A DNA stretch of 26,097 nt from positions 1 through 26,097 of the forward strand of contig JADRCO010000815.1 of assembly GCA_021464525.1 (NCBI GenBank). Reading direction: 5' to 3'. Of the stretch, positions 9,407 to 20,842 are shown piece after piece. The stretch comes from Rhizophagus sp. LPA8_4_AMF (taxonomy: Eukaryota; Glomeromycota; Glomeromycetes; Glomerales; Glomeraceae). Numbering within the stretch: the stretch's first letter is position 1; every line of letters begins with the position of its first letter. Under the pieces are notes generated by a model that saw nothing but the letters and a program-made list of their open reading frames with translations, ran no database searches and was not told the DNA's origin. A program made the position numbers and the translations under genes.

Positions 9407-10849
9407 ATTTACTTATCAATTTGAAAATCGATGATTTTTTTGAAATTTCTAAATGATAATTTCATAAAATAAAAATTACTAATAAACCGCTCTTAAAGGA
9501 ACTGGAACAAGTTGAAAGCAACAAGAGAGAGGCGGTGAAAAATTCTTGTGTGATAGTAAGCAACCATATATCAAGGATTTACAAAATGCAAAATATGCAG
9601 CATAAATTAAAATAGTGCCTTGATGTATATTTGACGACGTATAAGCGATTATTACTATTTTTAAATATTTATTTTTTGTAACATGGCGCTTTCCATATTT
9701 AATTTGACACAGATCAATCTTCAATACAATATTGTGTAATTTATAATTTGTACTAATATTTCATATAGTAATGCAGTTCAGCACATTTTTTCTATATCGG
9801 AAATTACCTCTTTTAACCACCACACTTACCTTTTATATCTTCTAATTAAATTATTATATCAATAATCTTTTTGCGAAGCCGAAACTAAAATCTTGGCGTT
9901 CATTCGTCCAGAACTTTGTCCTACGCTGATTTATTTACAAAAGAATTCGCATTTTGTACAGGCTGTAATGTATCACGATACTAATAATATCATTCAAAAA
10001 TTCTTTATTTAGTTAATTATAAAGGATTGGCGCTTGCTAAAATTATTATTTTTTAGTCAGTTTAATCATCTTTTAGGAACGTAAAATTTCCTCATGTTCA
10101 ATATTTATAAATTTCTTAGGTGCGATGAAATCATTTATTATTTTTTTTTTTTAGTGAAAATCTTATTAATAATAGATAAATAAAAAATTTTCAAACTGAA
10201 AATCTATTTATTTATTTTGAATTATTTAAATTTTAGTAATTTCGAATCAACGAAAGTATGTCCCAATGGTTCAATGAAATATTATTTTGTTAAATTAAAT
10301 TATATCGGGTTATTCTCAATGTTGATACCCCGATTTTAGAATAAAAAGGAGTTTTTTTGCGATCAGATCATCAAATAGCGTAACTATTTTACGCGATTAA
10401 TGAAAAAAAATTTAAGCGAGAAATACTGGCGCAAAGTTGTTAAGAATATTATTCATTATTTCCTTATTTTCATAATTATAATAAATAATTTATACTAACC
10501 ATAATTGTACAGTATTACAACATAAATTCTACTTTATAATTTTTATAATTTCATTGTTATTTTTCAAAATTGTGGAATGTAGATCTAATTTTTTTTGTGA
10601 AACTTATTTTTATGAATTCTTTGGTTACATTTACACTACATAATTTTTTGACATTAAAATAATATTGAATAATTTTCCTTTTTTTTTCCTTACCACTTTC
10701 TTCTTTCCTTTTCTTTTAAGGCGGTCTATTTTTTTTAAAAAAGAAAAATTAATGATATGCTAAAAGCAAAACGGCTGCTTTAAAGATTGAAAGAAAAGAG
10801 TGGAATCGATAATTTTAAGAACTGTTCAATATAAAATAATTAATCAAAA
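9407..10849. other. Divergent intergenic region between the two paralogues
   Basis: This 1.4-kb AT-rich spacer separates the start codons of the head-to-head membrane-protein genes and must contain both promoters. A T8 A6 switch lies at 10729-10742 and a pyrimidine-rich tract at about 10676-10717. No supported gene, RNA or transposon was found. Confidence 0.55.
10676..10717 (+). promoter_or_regulatory. Pyrimidine-rich tract upstream of the start codon
   Basis: A run of almost pure C and T ends about 130 bases before the ATG at 10850. Such CT tracts are common in fungal core promoters just upstream of transcription starts. Because it ends in CTTTTAAG followed by G, it could instead be the 3' end of a 5'-UTR intron. 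Which is correct cannot be decided from sequence alone. Confidence 0.35.
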
Positions 10850-13800
10850 ATGACGAAATTTGTTCGTGAACCCCGAGAAATACTAAAAAAATATCGAAAA
10901 ACAGAACCTGGTTTATTAGTATTTTTTAGAGGATTATGTTTATCAATTTTATTAGCCATATTATTTATTTATTTTGGTATATTGACGTTTTTTGTTGCCA
11001 CCGATCAACCAATTTTATCGAAGGTTTTGGTTCCTAAATCTTATATTCTTGCACCTGGTAAGGGAAATCACGTGACAAATATACGCGTCCTGAAATTATT
11101 ACTTTTTTTAATGTTTAATTTTTTCTTTGATCTTGTAATATAGTTGTAAAGATCTCATCAAAATATGCATTTAGTATTACTTGTGAATTTAATTATCTCG
11201 GTAAATGTAAAATTTATTCATTCTTTCCATCCATTTGGGATAACATTTTTTCTAACCTCATTGAATAATTAATATAGATCTTCGAACACCAACAGATGAA
11301 GATAGAGCAAATTGTAATAAATATATTGTGCCAACAGAATGTAAAGAACAAGATCCAAATAATACATTTGTTGGACATTGTGTAGGATTATTTAATTCTC
11401 CAATTCAAGATAAATTTAATTTTAGTTTACCTGACAAAAGATATGGAATTTCTTTTTTAATCACTATTACCGATGAAGCATATAATGCTACCGATGATAA
11501 TGGAATGCAAGTTAGAGTTTATGACCAATGTAAGCGATTTGACATAATAAACGTTTATTCTTTTTTTAAAATTGACATAACTTTTTAATTATTGTTTCTT
11601 TTCATAGTATTTAATCCTTCTCAATTATCTGATTCTGTTAGAAAAACGATTAGTCTCCTTGATCCATACTTTTTAGATAGATTAGAAAATTTAAATTTTC
11701 ATGTTATGGGTTATCATCAGGTAATTTATTTCAAGTAAGATCGTAACTTAAATATCTTTATTAAATTTATTATATGTATTAAATAGGTTAATAAAATGTA
11801 TGTAAGTAGAAAAACAAAAAGGTTTCAAATTCCAACATTCTTTTCTGTATTAGGTATACCACCGACATATTTTCCTCAACCATTCATTGAGTCAAATTAT
11901 GGTAAGATAAGATAATTAATTAGTCTTCTCATTTAATAATAATTCACTCATTAAAAAAATTCTTTTTTTTTATAGAATCAGTACAAGTTCCTGGTGTAGT
12001 TTCAAGTTTTACTAGAAATACGTATGGAAGTTTATTTGTTGGTACACTAGATTGGACTGAAGAAATTCAAACTGAACTCAGGTAAGAGAATTTTATTCTT
12101 ATGAAAATTTATCTATCATAAAAGAAATTAACTCCCACTTTTTCTTTTTAATTATTCTCATAACAGAACTTCCAATGTAAGGATAATTAATTAAATATGA
12201 TTATTATTATTCAACAAATATTTACGCATAATTTTATAATGTATAGGTATTGGACTCATTTGCGTTATTAGCTGCATTTTATGGATTACTAGTGGGAATA
12301 TATGTTTGTCTATTTGGTAAGAACTTATATATTTTTGACATTTTTTCATAAAATTCATTTTCTCATAACTCTTTTTTTTATTTTTAGGTTGGTCTGCTAT
12401 ATTACCGTGGGGAATTTGTCAATCAACATGTTGTAAACGTAAATCAAAATCAAATTTACGTGAAAAATTCCCAAGAGGAATACCAGTTGTTTCACTTCTT
12501 CGCTCAGATCAGTCAAAATTAGATCGTTTAGAAGCATTAGAAAAATTTATTAAATTATTTTTAGTTAATGTAGAAGGTCAGGCTAAACCTGAATCAAAAC
12601 CACCAAGCATTGAAGATGGTGAAGAAATAAAACCCGATAAAGAAAAGCCAAAATTTAGACCTTCATCTTTCCTATCGGTTCTTAATACAGCCCCTATGAC
12701 AAGACCAAATTCAAGGCCTCAAACAAGACCTGTTTCTACCAATACTCAAGAAAATGAAGTTACTCCTAATGTACCTCCTATACCTGAAGCTGAAGAAAAT
12801 CTTACAACTGCTAATGCTCCTCCTTCAAATAATCGTCCTCCAAGCAATCGTTTATCTTTTTCCCTGTCAAATTTTCCAAAATCTGTGTCTCCCGGCAAAA
12901 AAACTCTGTCTCCTAATGATACTTTATCAACTACGAACGATTTACCAACAGAATCAGAAACTGGTATACCATCATCTGCTCCAAATAATAAAGTACCAAA
13001 TAGTACAAATTTACCAACTGGATCAGGAACCGATATTTCACCAGCAATTCCATATACGGGAGCTCCGGATGGTAAATCATCTACTAGTAAGAATTTACCA
13101 ACTAAATCGGAAACTGGTGCATCACCAACTGCTCCAAATAAAATAATTCCAGATAGTACAAATTTACCAACTGGATCAGGAACTGATATTTCACCAGCAA
13201 TTCCATATACAGGAGCTCCGGATGGTAAATCATTTACTAGTAAGAATTTGCCGACTAAATCGGAAACTGTTGCATCACCAACTGCTCCAAATAGAAAACT
13301 TCCAGAAAGCACATATTCACCAATTGGATCAGATACAGATATCTTATCAGCAATCCCGTATATAGGTGCTCCAGATAATAAATCGTCAACTACAAAGAAT
13401 TTACCAACTAAATCAGAAACTGATGTACCATCAACCGCTCCAAATAAAATAATTCCAGATAATACACATTTACCAAATGGATCAGGAACCGATATTTCAC
13501 CAGCAATTCCATATACAGGAGCTCCGGATGGTAAATCATCTACTAGTAAGAATTTACCGACTAAATCGGAAACTGGTGCATCACCCACTGCTCCAAATAA
13601 AATAATTCCAGATAGTACAAATTTATCAACTGAATCAGGAACTGATATTTCACCATATACAAGAGCCCCGAATGGCAAATCATCTACTAGTAAGAATTTA
13701 CCGACTAAATTGGAAACTGGTGTGCCATCATCTGTAACTCTAGTTAAAAAAATTCCAGAGAATTCAAATTCACCAATTGGGCTGGAAACCAATATTTTAT

Positions 13801-14957
13801 CAGCAATCCCATATATAGGTGCTCCAGATAATAAATCATCAACAACAAAGAATTTACCAAATAAATCAGAAACATCAACCGCTCCTAATAAAAAAAATCC
13901 AGTGAGTACAAATTCACCAATTGGACCGGAAACTGATATTTCATCAGCAATTCCATATACAGATGCTCTGGATAGTAAATCATCTACTACAAAAAATTTA
14001 CCGATTGAATCAGAAACTGGTATATCATTAATAACTCCAAATGTTAATGAAAATAATGGCTCATTGTTGTCGGCTAAAGAATCTGAAAAAGATATTGATT
14101 CATCTTTATCTGAAAGTGGTGAAAATATAAGAAAATCAATAATATATGTTAATGAACAAGATAATTCACTTACACCCGAAGAAGCTGTCAATATAAGGAA
14201 ATCAGTAATATATGTTGATGAAAAAGGAAATTCACTTAAACCTGAAGAGGCTGAAAATATAAGGAAATCGGTAGTATATGTTGATGAAAAAGGGAATTCA
14301 TTTACACCTGAAGAAGCTGAAAATATAAGGAAATCAGTAATATATGCTGATGAAAAAGGGAATTCACTTACACCTGAAGAAGCTGAAAATGTAAGGAAGT
14401 CAATAATATATGTTGATGAAGAAGGGAAACTACTTACACCTGAAGAAGCTGAAAATATAAGGAAATCAGTAATATATGTAGATGAAGAAGGGAATCCACT
14501 TACACCTGAAGAAGCTGAAAATATAAGAAAATCAATAGAATATGTTGATGAAGAAGGGAATCCACTTACGCCTGAAGAAGCTGAAAATGTAAGAAAATCA
14601 GTAATATATGTTGATGAAAAAGGGAATCCACTTACACCTGAAGAGGCTGAAAATATAAGAAATTCAGTAATATATGTAGATGAAGAAGGGAATCCACTTA
14701 CACCTGAGGAAGTTGAAAGTATAAGAAATTCAGCAATTTTTATGGAAGATAATGAAGAAGTTGAAGAATTAAATCAAGAAGTATATGTAGGCGAAGGATC
14801 ATCAAAAAGTGCAAAGAAATATAATTTAAAAGATTCGGTTACAAATCAAGATGAAACTATTAATACAGAAGCTATACCTGTTACATCTAATTCTTCAAAA
14901 TCAACTTTATTATTGCCCATTAAACTTAAAAAACTCTTTAGGAAAAATAAAAAGTGA
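10850..14957 (+). CDS. Two-pass membrane protein of unrecognised family with long repeat tail
   Basis: Nine exons (10850-11057, 11144-11200, 11278-11529, 11608-11720, 11787-11901, 11976-12081, 12167-12176, 12247-12316, 12388-14957) join in phase to 1166 residues. Residues 1-350 parallel the minus-strand paralogue: LKKYRKTEP, a membrane helix (about 22-50), a Cys-containing domain with sequons (NNT, NFS, NAT), a second helix (about 293-317) and PWGICQSTCCKRK. From about residue 410 a low-complexity extension absent from the paralogue begins. A Ser/Thr/Pro-rich array of about 51-residue units spans about 494-863. A charged array of 22-residue units (core TPEEAENIRKSVIYVDE) spans about 889-1097. 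The end is basic (LKKLFRKNKK). The tail is predicted cytosolic. The last exon alone is 2.57 kb, unlike the short exons before it. Function is unknown; the repeats suggest a multivalent scaffold, which is speculation. Confidence 0.85.
12936..14043 (+). repeat. Coding minisatellite, ~153-bp unit, about 7.5 copies
   Basis: Units start at the Ile of IPY(T/I)GAPD: 13047, 13200, 13353 and 13506 are spaced exactly 153 bp. A shortened copy follows near 13655, then 13806 and 13950, with a partial leading copy from 12936. The consensus encodes KNLPTKSETG.SPTAPNK and SGTDISPA. All length changes keep the reading frame, so the array is under coding constraint. Unit types recur every third copy (see findings). 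Confidence 0.9.
14121..14714 (+). repeat. Coding minisatellite, 66-bp unit, nine copies plus a degenerate tenth
   Basis: Units begin at 14121, 14187, 14253, 14319, 14385, 14451, 14517, 14583 and 14649 with no indels. Each encodes 22 residues of the form ENIRKSVIYVDEEGNPLTPEEA. A tenth, decayed unit runs from 14715 to about 14780. The unit alternates an acidic and a basic patch around a hydrophobic VIYV strand. It resembles no repeat family I can name. Confidence 0.92.
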
Positions 14958-15817
14958 AGTATTGGAAATTAAATTAGTGTAACATCATTTTTTATTTATT
15001 TAGTATTAGATTTATAATTTATAATTTATAATGTTTAAAAGTCGTCGGATTTATTTATATTTGCTTGTATTATTAGGTTAAATGATTATTATAAATTTTG
15101 GATAATAGCATAAATAACTATAAATTAGACTAGGCTTTTATTATGTAATTTAATTTAGAAATAATTAATACTTTATCTGTCCTATTCGAAATATTTAATA
15201 TGCGAAAGTAAATGTGATTTTTATTTGTTCGAAGTAAATTATTAGTCCTACACATCTCTCAATCAGTTATTCGTAATATTTTGTGAGATACCTAGACCTC
15301 AGACAAAAAATAAAATTTGATAATCTTAACGTTTTTGTTGTGAATACCTTGTTTTCCGCTATTGTCTTGACCATTACACCTGCCAGGTTGTACGGAAAGA
15401 CAAAGTTTTTATTCGGTCAATGAATGGAAGATTCCTCTGCGACCTTACTATTTTAATATTGTCGCAAATATTTGAATATACCTTGCGCTTTATCTCTTCG
15501 CCCCGTTTAACACTAAAAATTTATAATAAAGTAAAATCTGGTAAATTTTGGCATGCTAATCCAAATGTTAATTCAAAAATATCGCCTAATAAAATTTTCC
15601 AAATTTGCAGTTTATTAGACTGAAAATAACTATTTGACCTTTTATAGGTCTGAATTCTAGTAATAGATCAACCGATTTGTAAAAAGTTAACTTTATTTCT
15701 TGAATCAATTTGTATAATAATAATTTTAGATTTGTACTAATATTTAATAACCATCATTGAGAATCATTGCCCATCCACCAAAAAAATAAAAATATTTATA
15801 AAATCCATTGATAGAAA
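14958..15817. other. Convergent intergenic spacer
   Basis: This AT-rich spacer holds the 3' flanks of the plus-strand membrane-protein gene and the minus-strand NUDCD1-like gene. A 67-codon open stretch at 15420-15623 has no splice partners or recognisable similarity and is not called. No repeat was seen. Confidence 0.6.
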
Positions 15818-17856
15818 TTACAGTAATTTGATTATAAACAACGAATTTGATTTAAGAATAATAACATGTGCATTTTCAATAGAAGCCATTTGTAAACCAA
15901 CTATTTCTGAATAATCACTTAATTCCACTACAGATTGTTCATCATGTTTCTCACGACCTTCGTGACGCTTATAAACAAAAGCTCGATGATCTCCTTCAAG
16001 AATTATTACGAACCGATATTTCGGATCATGAAACATAAAACGTTTTTCCCTTTTAGAAGCTTGAACAAATGCGAATGCATTAAAAGTTGCTATATGAGTT
16101 ATAGCTAAAGGAGATATATCTAACTTGGAAGAATCAATTGGATGTCCGATTGAATACACAACCCCATCGACATCGGATTTCAGACAAACAGAAGGTAATA
16201 CCGAAATATTGTTTGATATCTCGACATTTTCACACCATTCAAATTGTCTACAAAGATATTCGTTACCACCAGATGATTTTGCTATTATATCTCCTTCGCG
16301 TTCAAACCACATAAAAACGGATGATTTTCCTTCGTAATCGATGGATTCTTCCGTTTCATGACCTATCAGATGTTGAAGAGGCTTGAAAGCTCCTGATTGG
16401 TCCGATTGCTCATTAGTATCTTGAATTAGATCAGAGGTTAATTTTTCCAACCGTTCACGGAATTCAGCAAATTCGTTTGGATCAAGAGTTTCAAAAACTC
16501 CATCATCATGTTGAAAAACATGTGACCAACGCATATTATGATTATGCTTTTCTATGTGTAGAGTGAGTAAACCAATTGTTGGCTCAATAGTCCATAAAGA
16601 AACACTTGGATCAATTAAATCAAATAGACGAGTAAATGCATAACAAGGAATTGGTGGCTGTCCAGGTGAAACATTAGGATTATCACCGAGATTAATTGTT
16701 AATGAAAGATGAGTTTGAGAAAAATTGCAATGAATGGCAGTTTTGGGTGTTCCTTTTGGTAATTGAAAACAGATAGTAATCTCTGAAGAAGTCTGTGTCC
16801 AAATATATGGTGATACTCTATTTGTTGACTTTTCTTCTTGTTTCTCGGAAATTTGATCATCATCAATATCCATTGGCTTTATGTTATCATTTTGAGTTGA
16901 TGAATTATATACTACTTCATACTCCATATTGCTACCAATCACATATCCTGTTCCATTAAATTCCATATTACAATAAAAAGGAATTTCAGGTCCACGAATT
17001 ACATGAATAATTTTCATTTCATATTGTGGTGACATGGAAAGTTGCAATAAACTAACATCAAATAAAACTTTTCGCGTTTCTTTTGTCGACTCGCTCGAAA
17101 TTGGATCTAAAACAGTATTATAAACTAGAAAAAGAATATGTGGATGTTCATCTCCTATAATTTTACCATCGAGTAAAACACATGGTATATTATTAAAACC
17201 AGATTCTTGTTTTAATTGTGAATGTCCTTGAAATTCAATTTGATATAAAATATCGCCAGAATATGTGCTCGCATTATCATTATTATTAATTTGAACAAGA
17301 AAAATAATCCCAGATCCATTCGTTACAAGTAATAAATTTGGTGAGAGAGCTCGTAAAGACGGATAATTAGGGTATAAATGATGAGAAGAATTTTCTTCAA
17401 CATTTCCCGAATAATCTGAAGTTTGTTGGATCTTTAGAAGACGATGAGTTACGACATTACTTGTTTCCTAAACATCCAATCAAATCGTTTATTAAAATGC
17501 TTGATTAATTTTTAGATCAAAATTATAAATGAAGAAAATATTATCTTCAATACCGGATCATATTCCGCCAAAATTACAAAATTTTCAGAATCAAAGTAAA
17601 AACAAATTCCCTTTCCTTTATTAATTTCAAAGCCTTTAAATAAATGATTAAAATGGATTCTACTTTGAATTTCTTTATATGATAATTTTAAATTTGTTGG
17701 TATTTTAGGTATAGTTATTGCAGGAAACGGAAGTTGAAAGTGTATTAAGTGTGACTTTTCATCAAAAACTTTCAGTTTATATCCTTCAAATTTTGAGTTT
17801 ATAAGGTTTCGAACCGGTTTTATAGGAACTATATATTTCGGCACGTTTTTCGACAT
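15818..17856 (-). CDS. NUDCD1: NUDCD1-like CS-domain protein
   Basis: Two exons (17856-17554 and 17467-15818) join in phase to 650 residues, near the size of animal NUDCD1 (about 580). A central CS (p23/NudC-like) domain lies at about 320-420. It starts with YIWTQTSSEITICFQLPKGT, continues with LSLTINL, and has the hallmark SLWTIEP and the closing LTLHIEK before MRWSHVF. The flanking regions (about 1-300 and 430-650) are rich in beta-strand patterns such as NLLLVTNGSGIIFLVQI. In NUDCD1 these flanks are thought to form one beta-propeller interrupted by the CS domain. From family knowledge these proteins act as Hsp90-linked or dynein-linked co-chaperones with propeller clients; a specific client cannot be inferred here. 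The acidic linker MDIDDDQISEKQEEKS precedes the CS domain. The 5' end is only 187 bp from the stop of the next minus-strand gene. No damage is seen. Confidence 0.88.
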
Positions 17857-18043
17857 TCTTGGATTTTAAAGAGGTAGTTATCCCACGTCAAATTAGATAA
17901 TCGCATAATAGCCAATAAGCAAAATCATGTGACCAATATATTTTTCATTTCTAGTGATTACGATTAGCATTACTATTATTTTATTATTTACATTGTTGAT
18001 AAGTAAATTATTATTACTAATTAATTTAATAATGGGGGTTTCT

Positions 18044-19993
18044 TTAAATATGGTCGAAATTATCATAGTTTATGTTATCAATTATAGAAACGTTCAATTT
18101 TTTTACGTCAGACTTTGGACCTGCTTTGACGCGCTTATTCTTGCGTAAATTTTTATCTGTACAAATAGGGGAGGATTCGCCAGCAGAAGAAAGATGTTCA
18201 ATATGATTCGAGGTTTTATCTTCACCATCTTTTTCGCGAAGTCTTTTAAGTCTTGTGGTTTTTTTAAGTCGAGTATTCTTATTTTTTTCAGATTTTTCGA
18301 TAGTATTTGATTGTAGTGATTCCCAGACCTTTTTGAACATTTCAACCTATTATCAAATTTAAATATTAATTACATAACGATTTTATAATTGATGACTTTA
18401 TAAAAAATAAATGTCTCATAAATTTAATATAATTCATTACTTACTTCTTCTTCATCCCTCATGTATTCATCCAATTCAGCTTCGTCAAATTCTATATCAC
18501 CATTATTATTTTGTTCATTCAGTTCATTAATATTATCAGTAAAACTTGAAGCGAAACCTGATGTGTCTGTGGAAGTTAAAATCACTCCTGTACTATTTTC
18601 AGCCGATTCATTGTAAGCAGGATCGTTATTTTCAACATTTACATCTCCTTTATCTTTTCCTTTTCCTTTTCCTTTTAAACGACTTCTCAATATCCATTCT
18701 TGAAATTGCACAAGGTCAGTAACATATAAATAACTTCTAGACTTGTTTTCTTTGGCATGGGTACACCAAGGTATAATATTAATAACCTTATGATAAATTA
18801 CATCAAGAAGTTCCCTATATCTTTCAAATAATACAAAATGACAATCCACCATAAATATTTTACTTATAATATCTATCACATTCTTTCGACTTTTCTTTAC
18901 TTCCTGAACGCTAGGCTTTTCCGTTGCTTCAATCGCAAGCAAAGAAATTGCGGCACCAAGGAATGAAGGTTGTCTTCCACTTAAAATAAAAGCATCATTG
19001 GCGTATTTGAGGAGTTCCATACATATTCCAGTAAAAACTACACGATATATTTTTAACATTTTTTCTTGATATTCTTCAGATTCCATATTATTTGTGTTAT
19101 TTGGTAAATCTATTTCTTTACGTTTTTCATAAACATGAATATCTTCTTTAAGATGACAAATTTGTTTTATATCGGTGTATAAAGGGAAATTAATTTTATG
19201 TTTTGCATCTTCAAACATTATTCCAATTGACCTGATAATCAAATCTTCAACACTAACGAAATTTGTAACATTTGGCGCGAATTTAGATCGAATCATAAAC
19301 AAAACTTCGCAAAGACGACTCAGATCTAACTCCAATAAATACTAAGATACAAATACAAATATGTATATAAATATAAGCATACATAATGTAAAAGTTTGAA
19401 GAAATAAAAAAAAAATAGATAAACATATACAACATACCGCGATTTCTCTCAATGTTCTCGGAATCTTTTCTTCTCTAAGTACTAATAACGCGCAAGCAGC
19501 AATCACGTAATGTAAAAGTTTTCCTTCTCCAATTATGAAATTTTTATCAACAGCGTTATAATATGTAATAACGCGCGTCTTAAAATCTAAAAGGTCAAGC
19601 GTCGAAAGTGTTTGATTAAGTATTGGCTCAACCTGCAAGTTTAACATTTTAATTAAATCTAAACGATATTGATCAATTCAAAATTAACGGTATGTAAAAT
19701 TAACTTACAAGTGGATTCTTCTTTTCTGTCCCCGGATCTTGGGTGCCTCCGTCTATGGTTTCAGGTCTAAATGTGCGACCATCATACAAGTCTATAAAAG
19801 GTAAATAATGTTCAGTCAACAAACTAAAATTCAATTTAATATTGAATAGTAAGAATAACTACTTGCCAGATCTGTCAGGAACGATTTCTCCTAGCTGTTC
19901 AAATATGTCGTTCAATACTATTCCACAATCTCTGCAAACCTTATTTCCTTCGAAAGTTTCTGTATGATTATGAGTACAGTCTTCAAAATTCAT
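18044..19993 (-). CDS. TFIIB-family transcription factor, BRF-like (TFIIIB subunit)
   Basis: Five exons (19993-19867, 19791-19709, 19632-19438, 19341-18445, 18346-18044) join in phase to 534 residues. The N-terminus is a TFIIB-type zinc ribbon: CTHNH at 6-10 and CRDCGIV at 20-26. The first pair uses Cys and His, as human TFIIB does. Two cyclin folds follow. The first (about 71-180) has IGEGKLLHYVIAACALLVLREEKIPRTLREIA. The second includes GRQPSFLGAAISLLAIEA (257-274), close to the GRRPSGLCGAA block of BRF1. A hydrophilic insert of about 50 residues separates them. The C-terminal half is acidic then lysine-rich (DEAELDEYMRDEEE, KKTTRLKRLREK). BRF proteins recruit RNA polymerase III with TBP. 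BRF1, BRF2 or a divergent TFIIB are all possible, so no symbol is given. Intron 1 is GC-AG. Confidence 0.82.
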
Positions 19994-20842
19994 ATTGTAT
20001 ACTGTACTTGTAGGGTTGAATTCAAAATTTTGAATAAAAATTATTGAACTCCTCTTATGTTACAGTAATATTATTATAATTTTACAAAAATTTAAAAGTT
20101 TGTTTTTGATCATTGTTGATATAAAATCATACCAGTAACAATGGTAACAATTTATGGAAATTTCAGTCGTGTAAAAAATCTTGTACACGTATGACGATTT
20201 ACTTCTCAAAAGTGAGAGAATCCATTTTGAAAAATTGAAAAATTTCTTTTACTCTTTTTTTAGACAAGTTCATGTGTTATATAGGTTGACTTTTTTTTTT
20301 GAACCTTAAATATAAATTCCTAAATTATTACTTTTTATTTATTTTCACAATCAAATTTTGTTTACTGTATGTAGACATCGCACAATAATTGTTTTTTGAG
20401 AATTAAAAATTTTTTTAATAGTTTTTTTTTTAAAGTAAATAGATATATTATTTTCTCCAAAAAATTTTTGTATAATAATAAAAAAAAATCTTTGAAATAT
20501 ATATAGAGTATATTTATATATACAAAATGAACAAAGTTATAATTTAAAATAATAAAAAACATGAAATAATGAATTGAAAAAGAGGTATATATATTAATTA
20601 GAATTCAAGTATATGAGTTTCTTGAAGGCAATAATAAATAAAAACAAAAGTTTTGTATGTAATATTTTTTTTTCTATTTCACTTTAAAAAGTGAAGATAT
20701 AAAATGCATTGAATAAATTAAAAATGTAGTAGTTTCAAATGAAATGCGTGAAAGTGTTTTTGAACACCAAAAAATCTGTTATTATAAGGGTAACTCTAAC
20801 TTAATCCACCTTTTGAGACTACTTATCATAAATTATAGTTTA
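19994..20842. other. Intergenic region, promoter of BRF-like gene and 3' flank of Bem3-like gene
   Basis: The sequence is AT-rich with several homopolymer runs (T9 near 20291, A8 near 20481). The stop codon of the Bem3-like gene overlaps an AATAAA on the minus strand. No gene, RNA or transposon is recognised. Confidence 0.55.

Noticed and set aside
9479..9724. Small minus-strand open frame of 81 codons between the paralogues
   Set aside because: No similarity, no splice partners, and composition like the surrounding non-coding DNA.
12746..14191. Minus-strand open frame of 481 codons
   Set aside because: It is antisense to the two coding repeat arrays. It stays open because the repeat units lack stops on both strands, and it has no splice partners or similarity.
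14121..14780. CRISPR-like or non-coding satellite array
   Set aside because: The 66-bp units have no variable spacers, are indel-free in frame, and sit in a long coding exon, so they are protein repeats.
15420..15623. Small plus-strand open frame of 67 codons
   Set aside because: No similarity or supporting signals in a convergent spacer.
20362..20562. Minus-strand open frame of 66 codons
   Set aside because: Composed of Phe, Leu, Ile and Lys from AT-rich DNA, in a 3' flank with no similarity.
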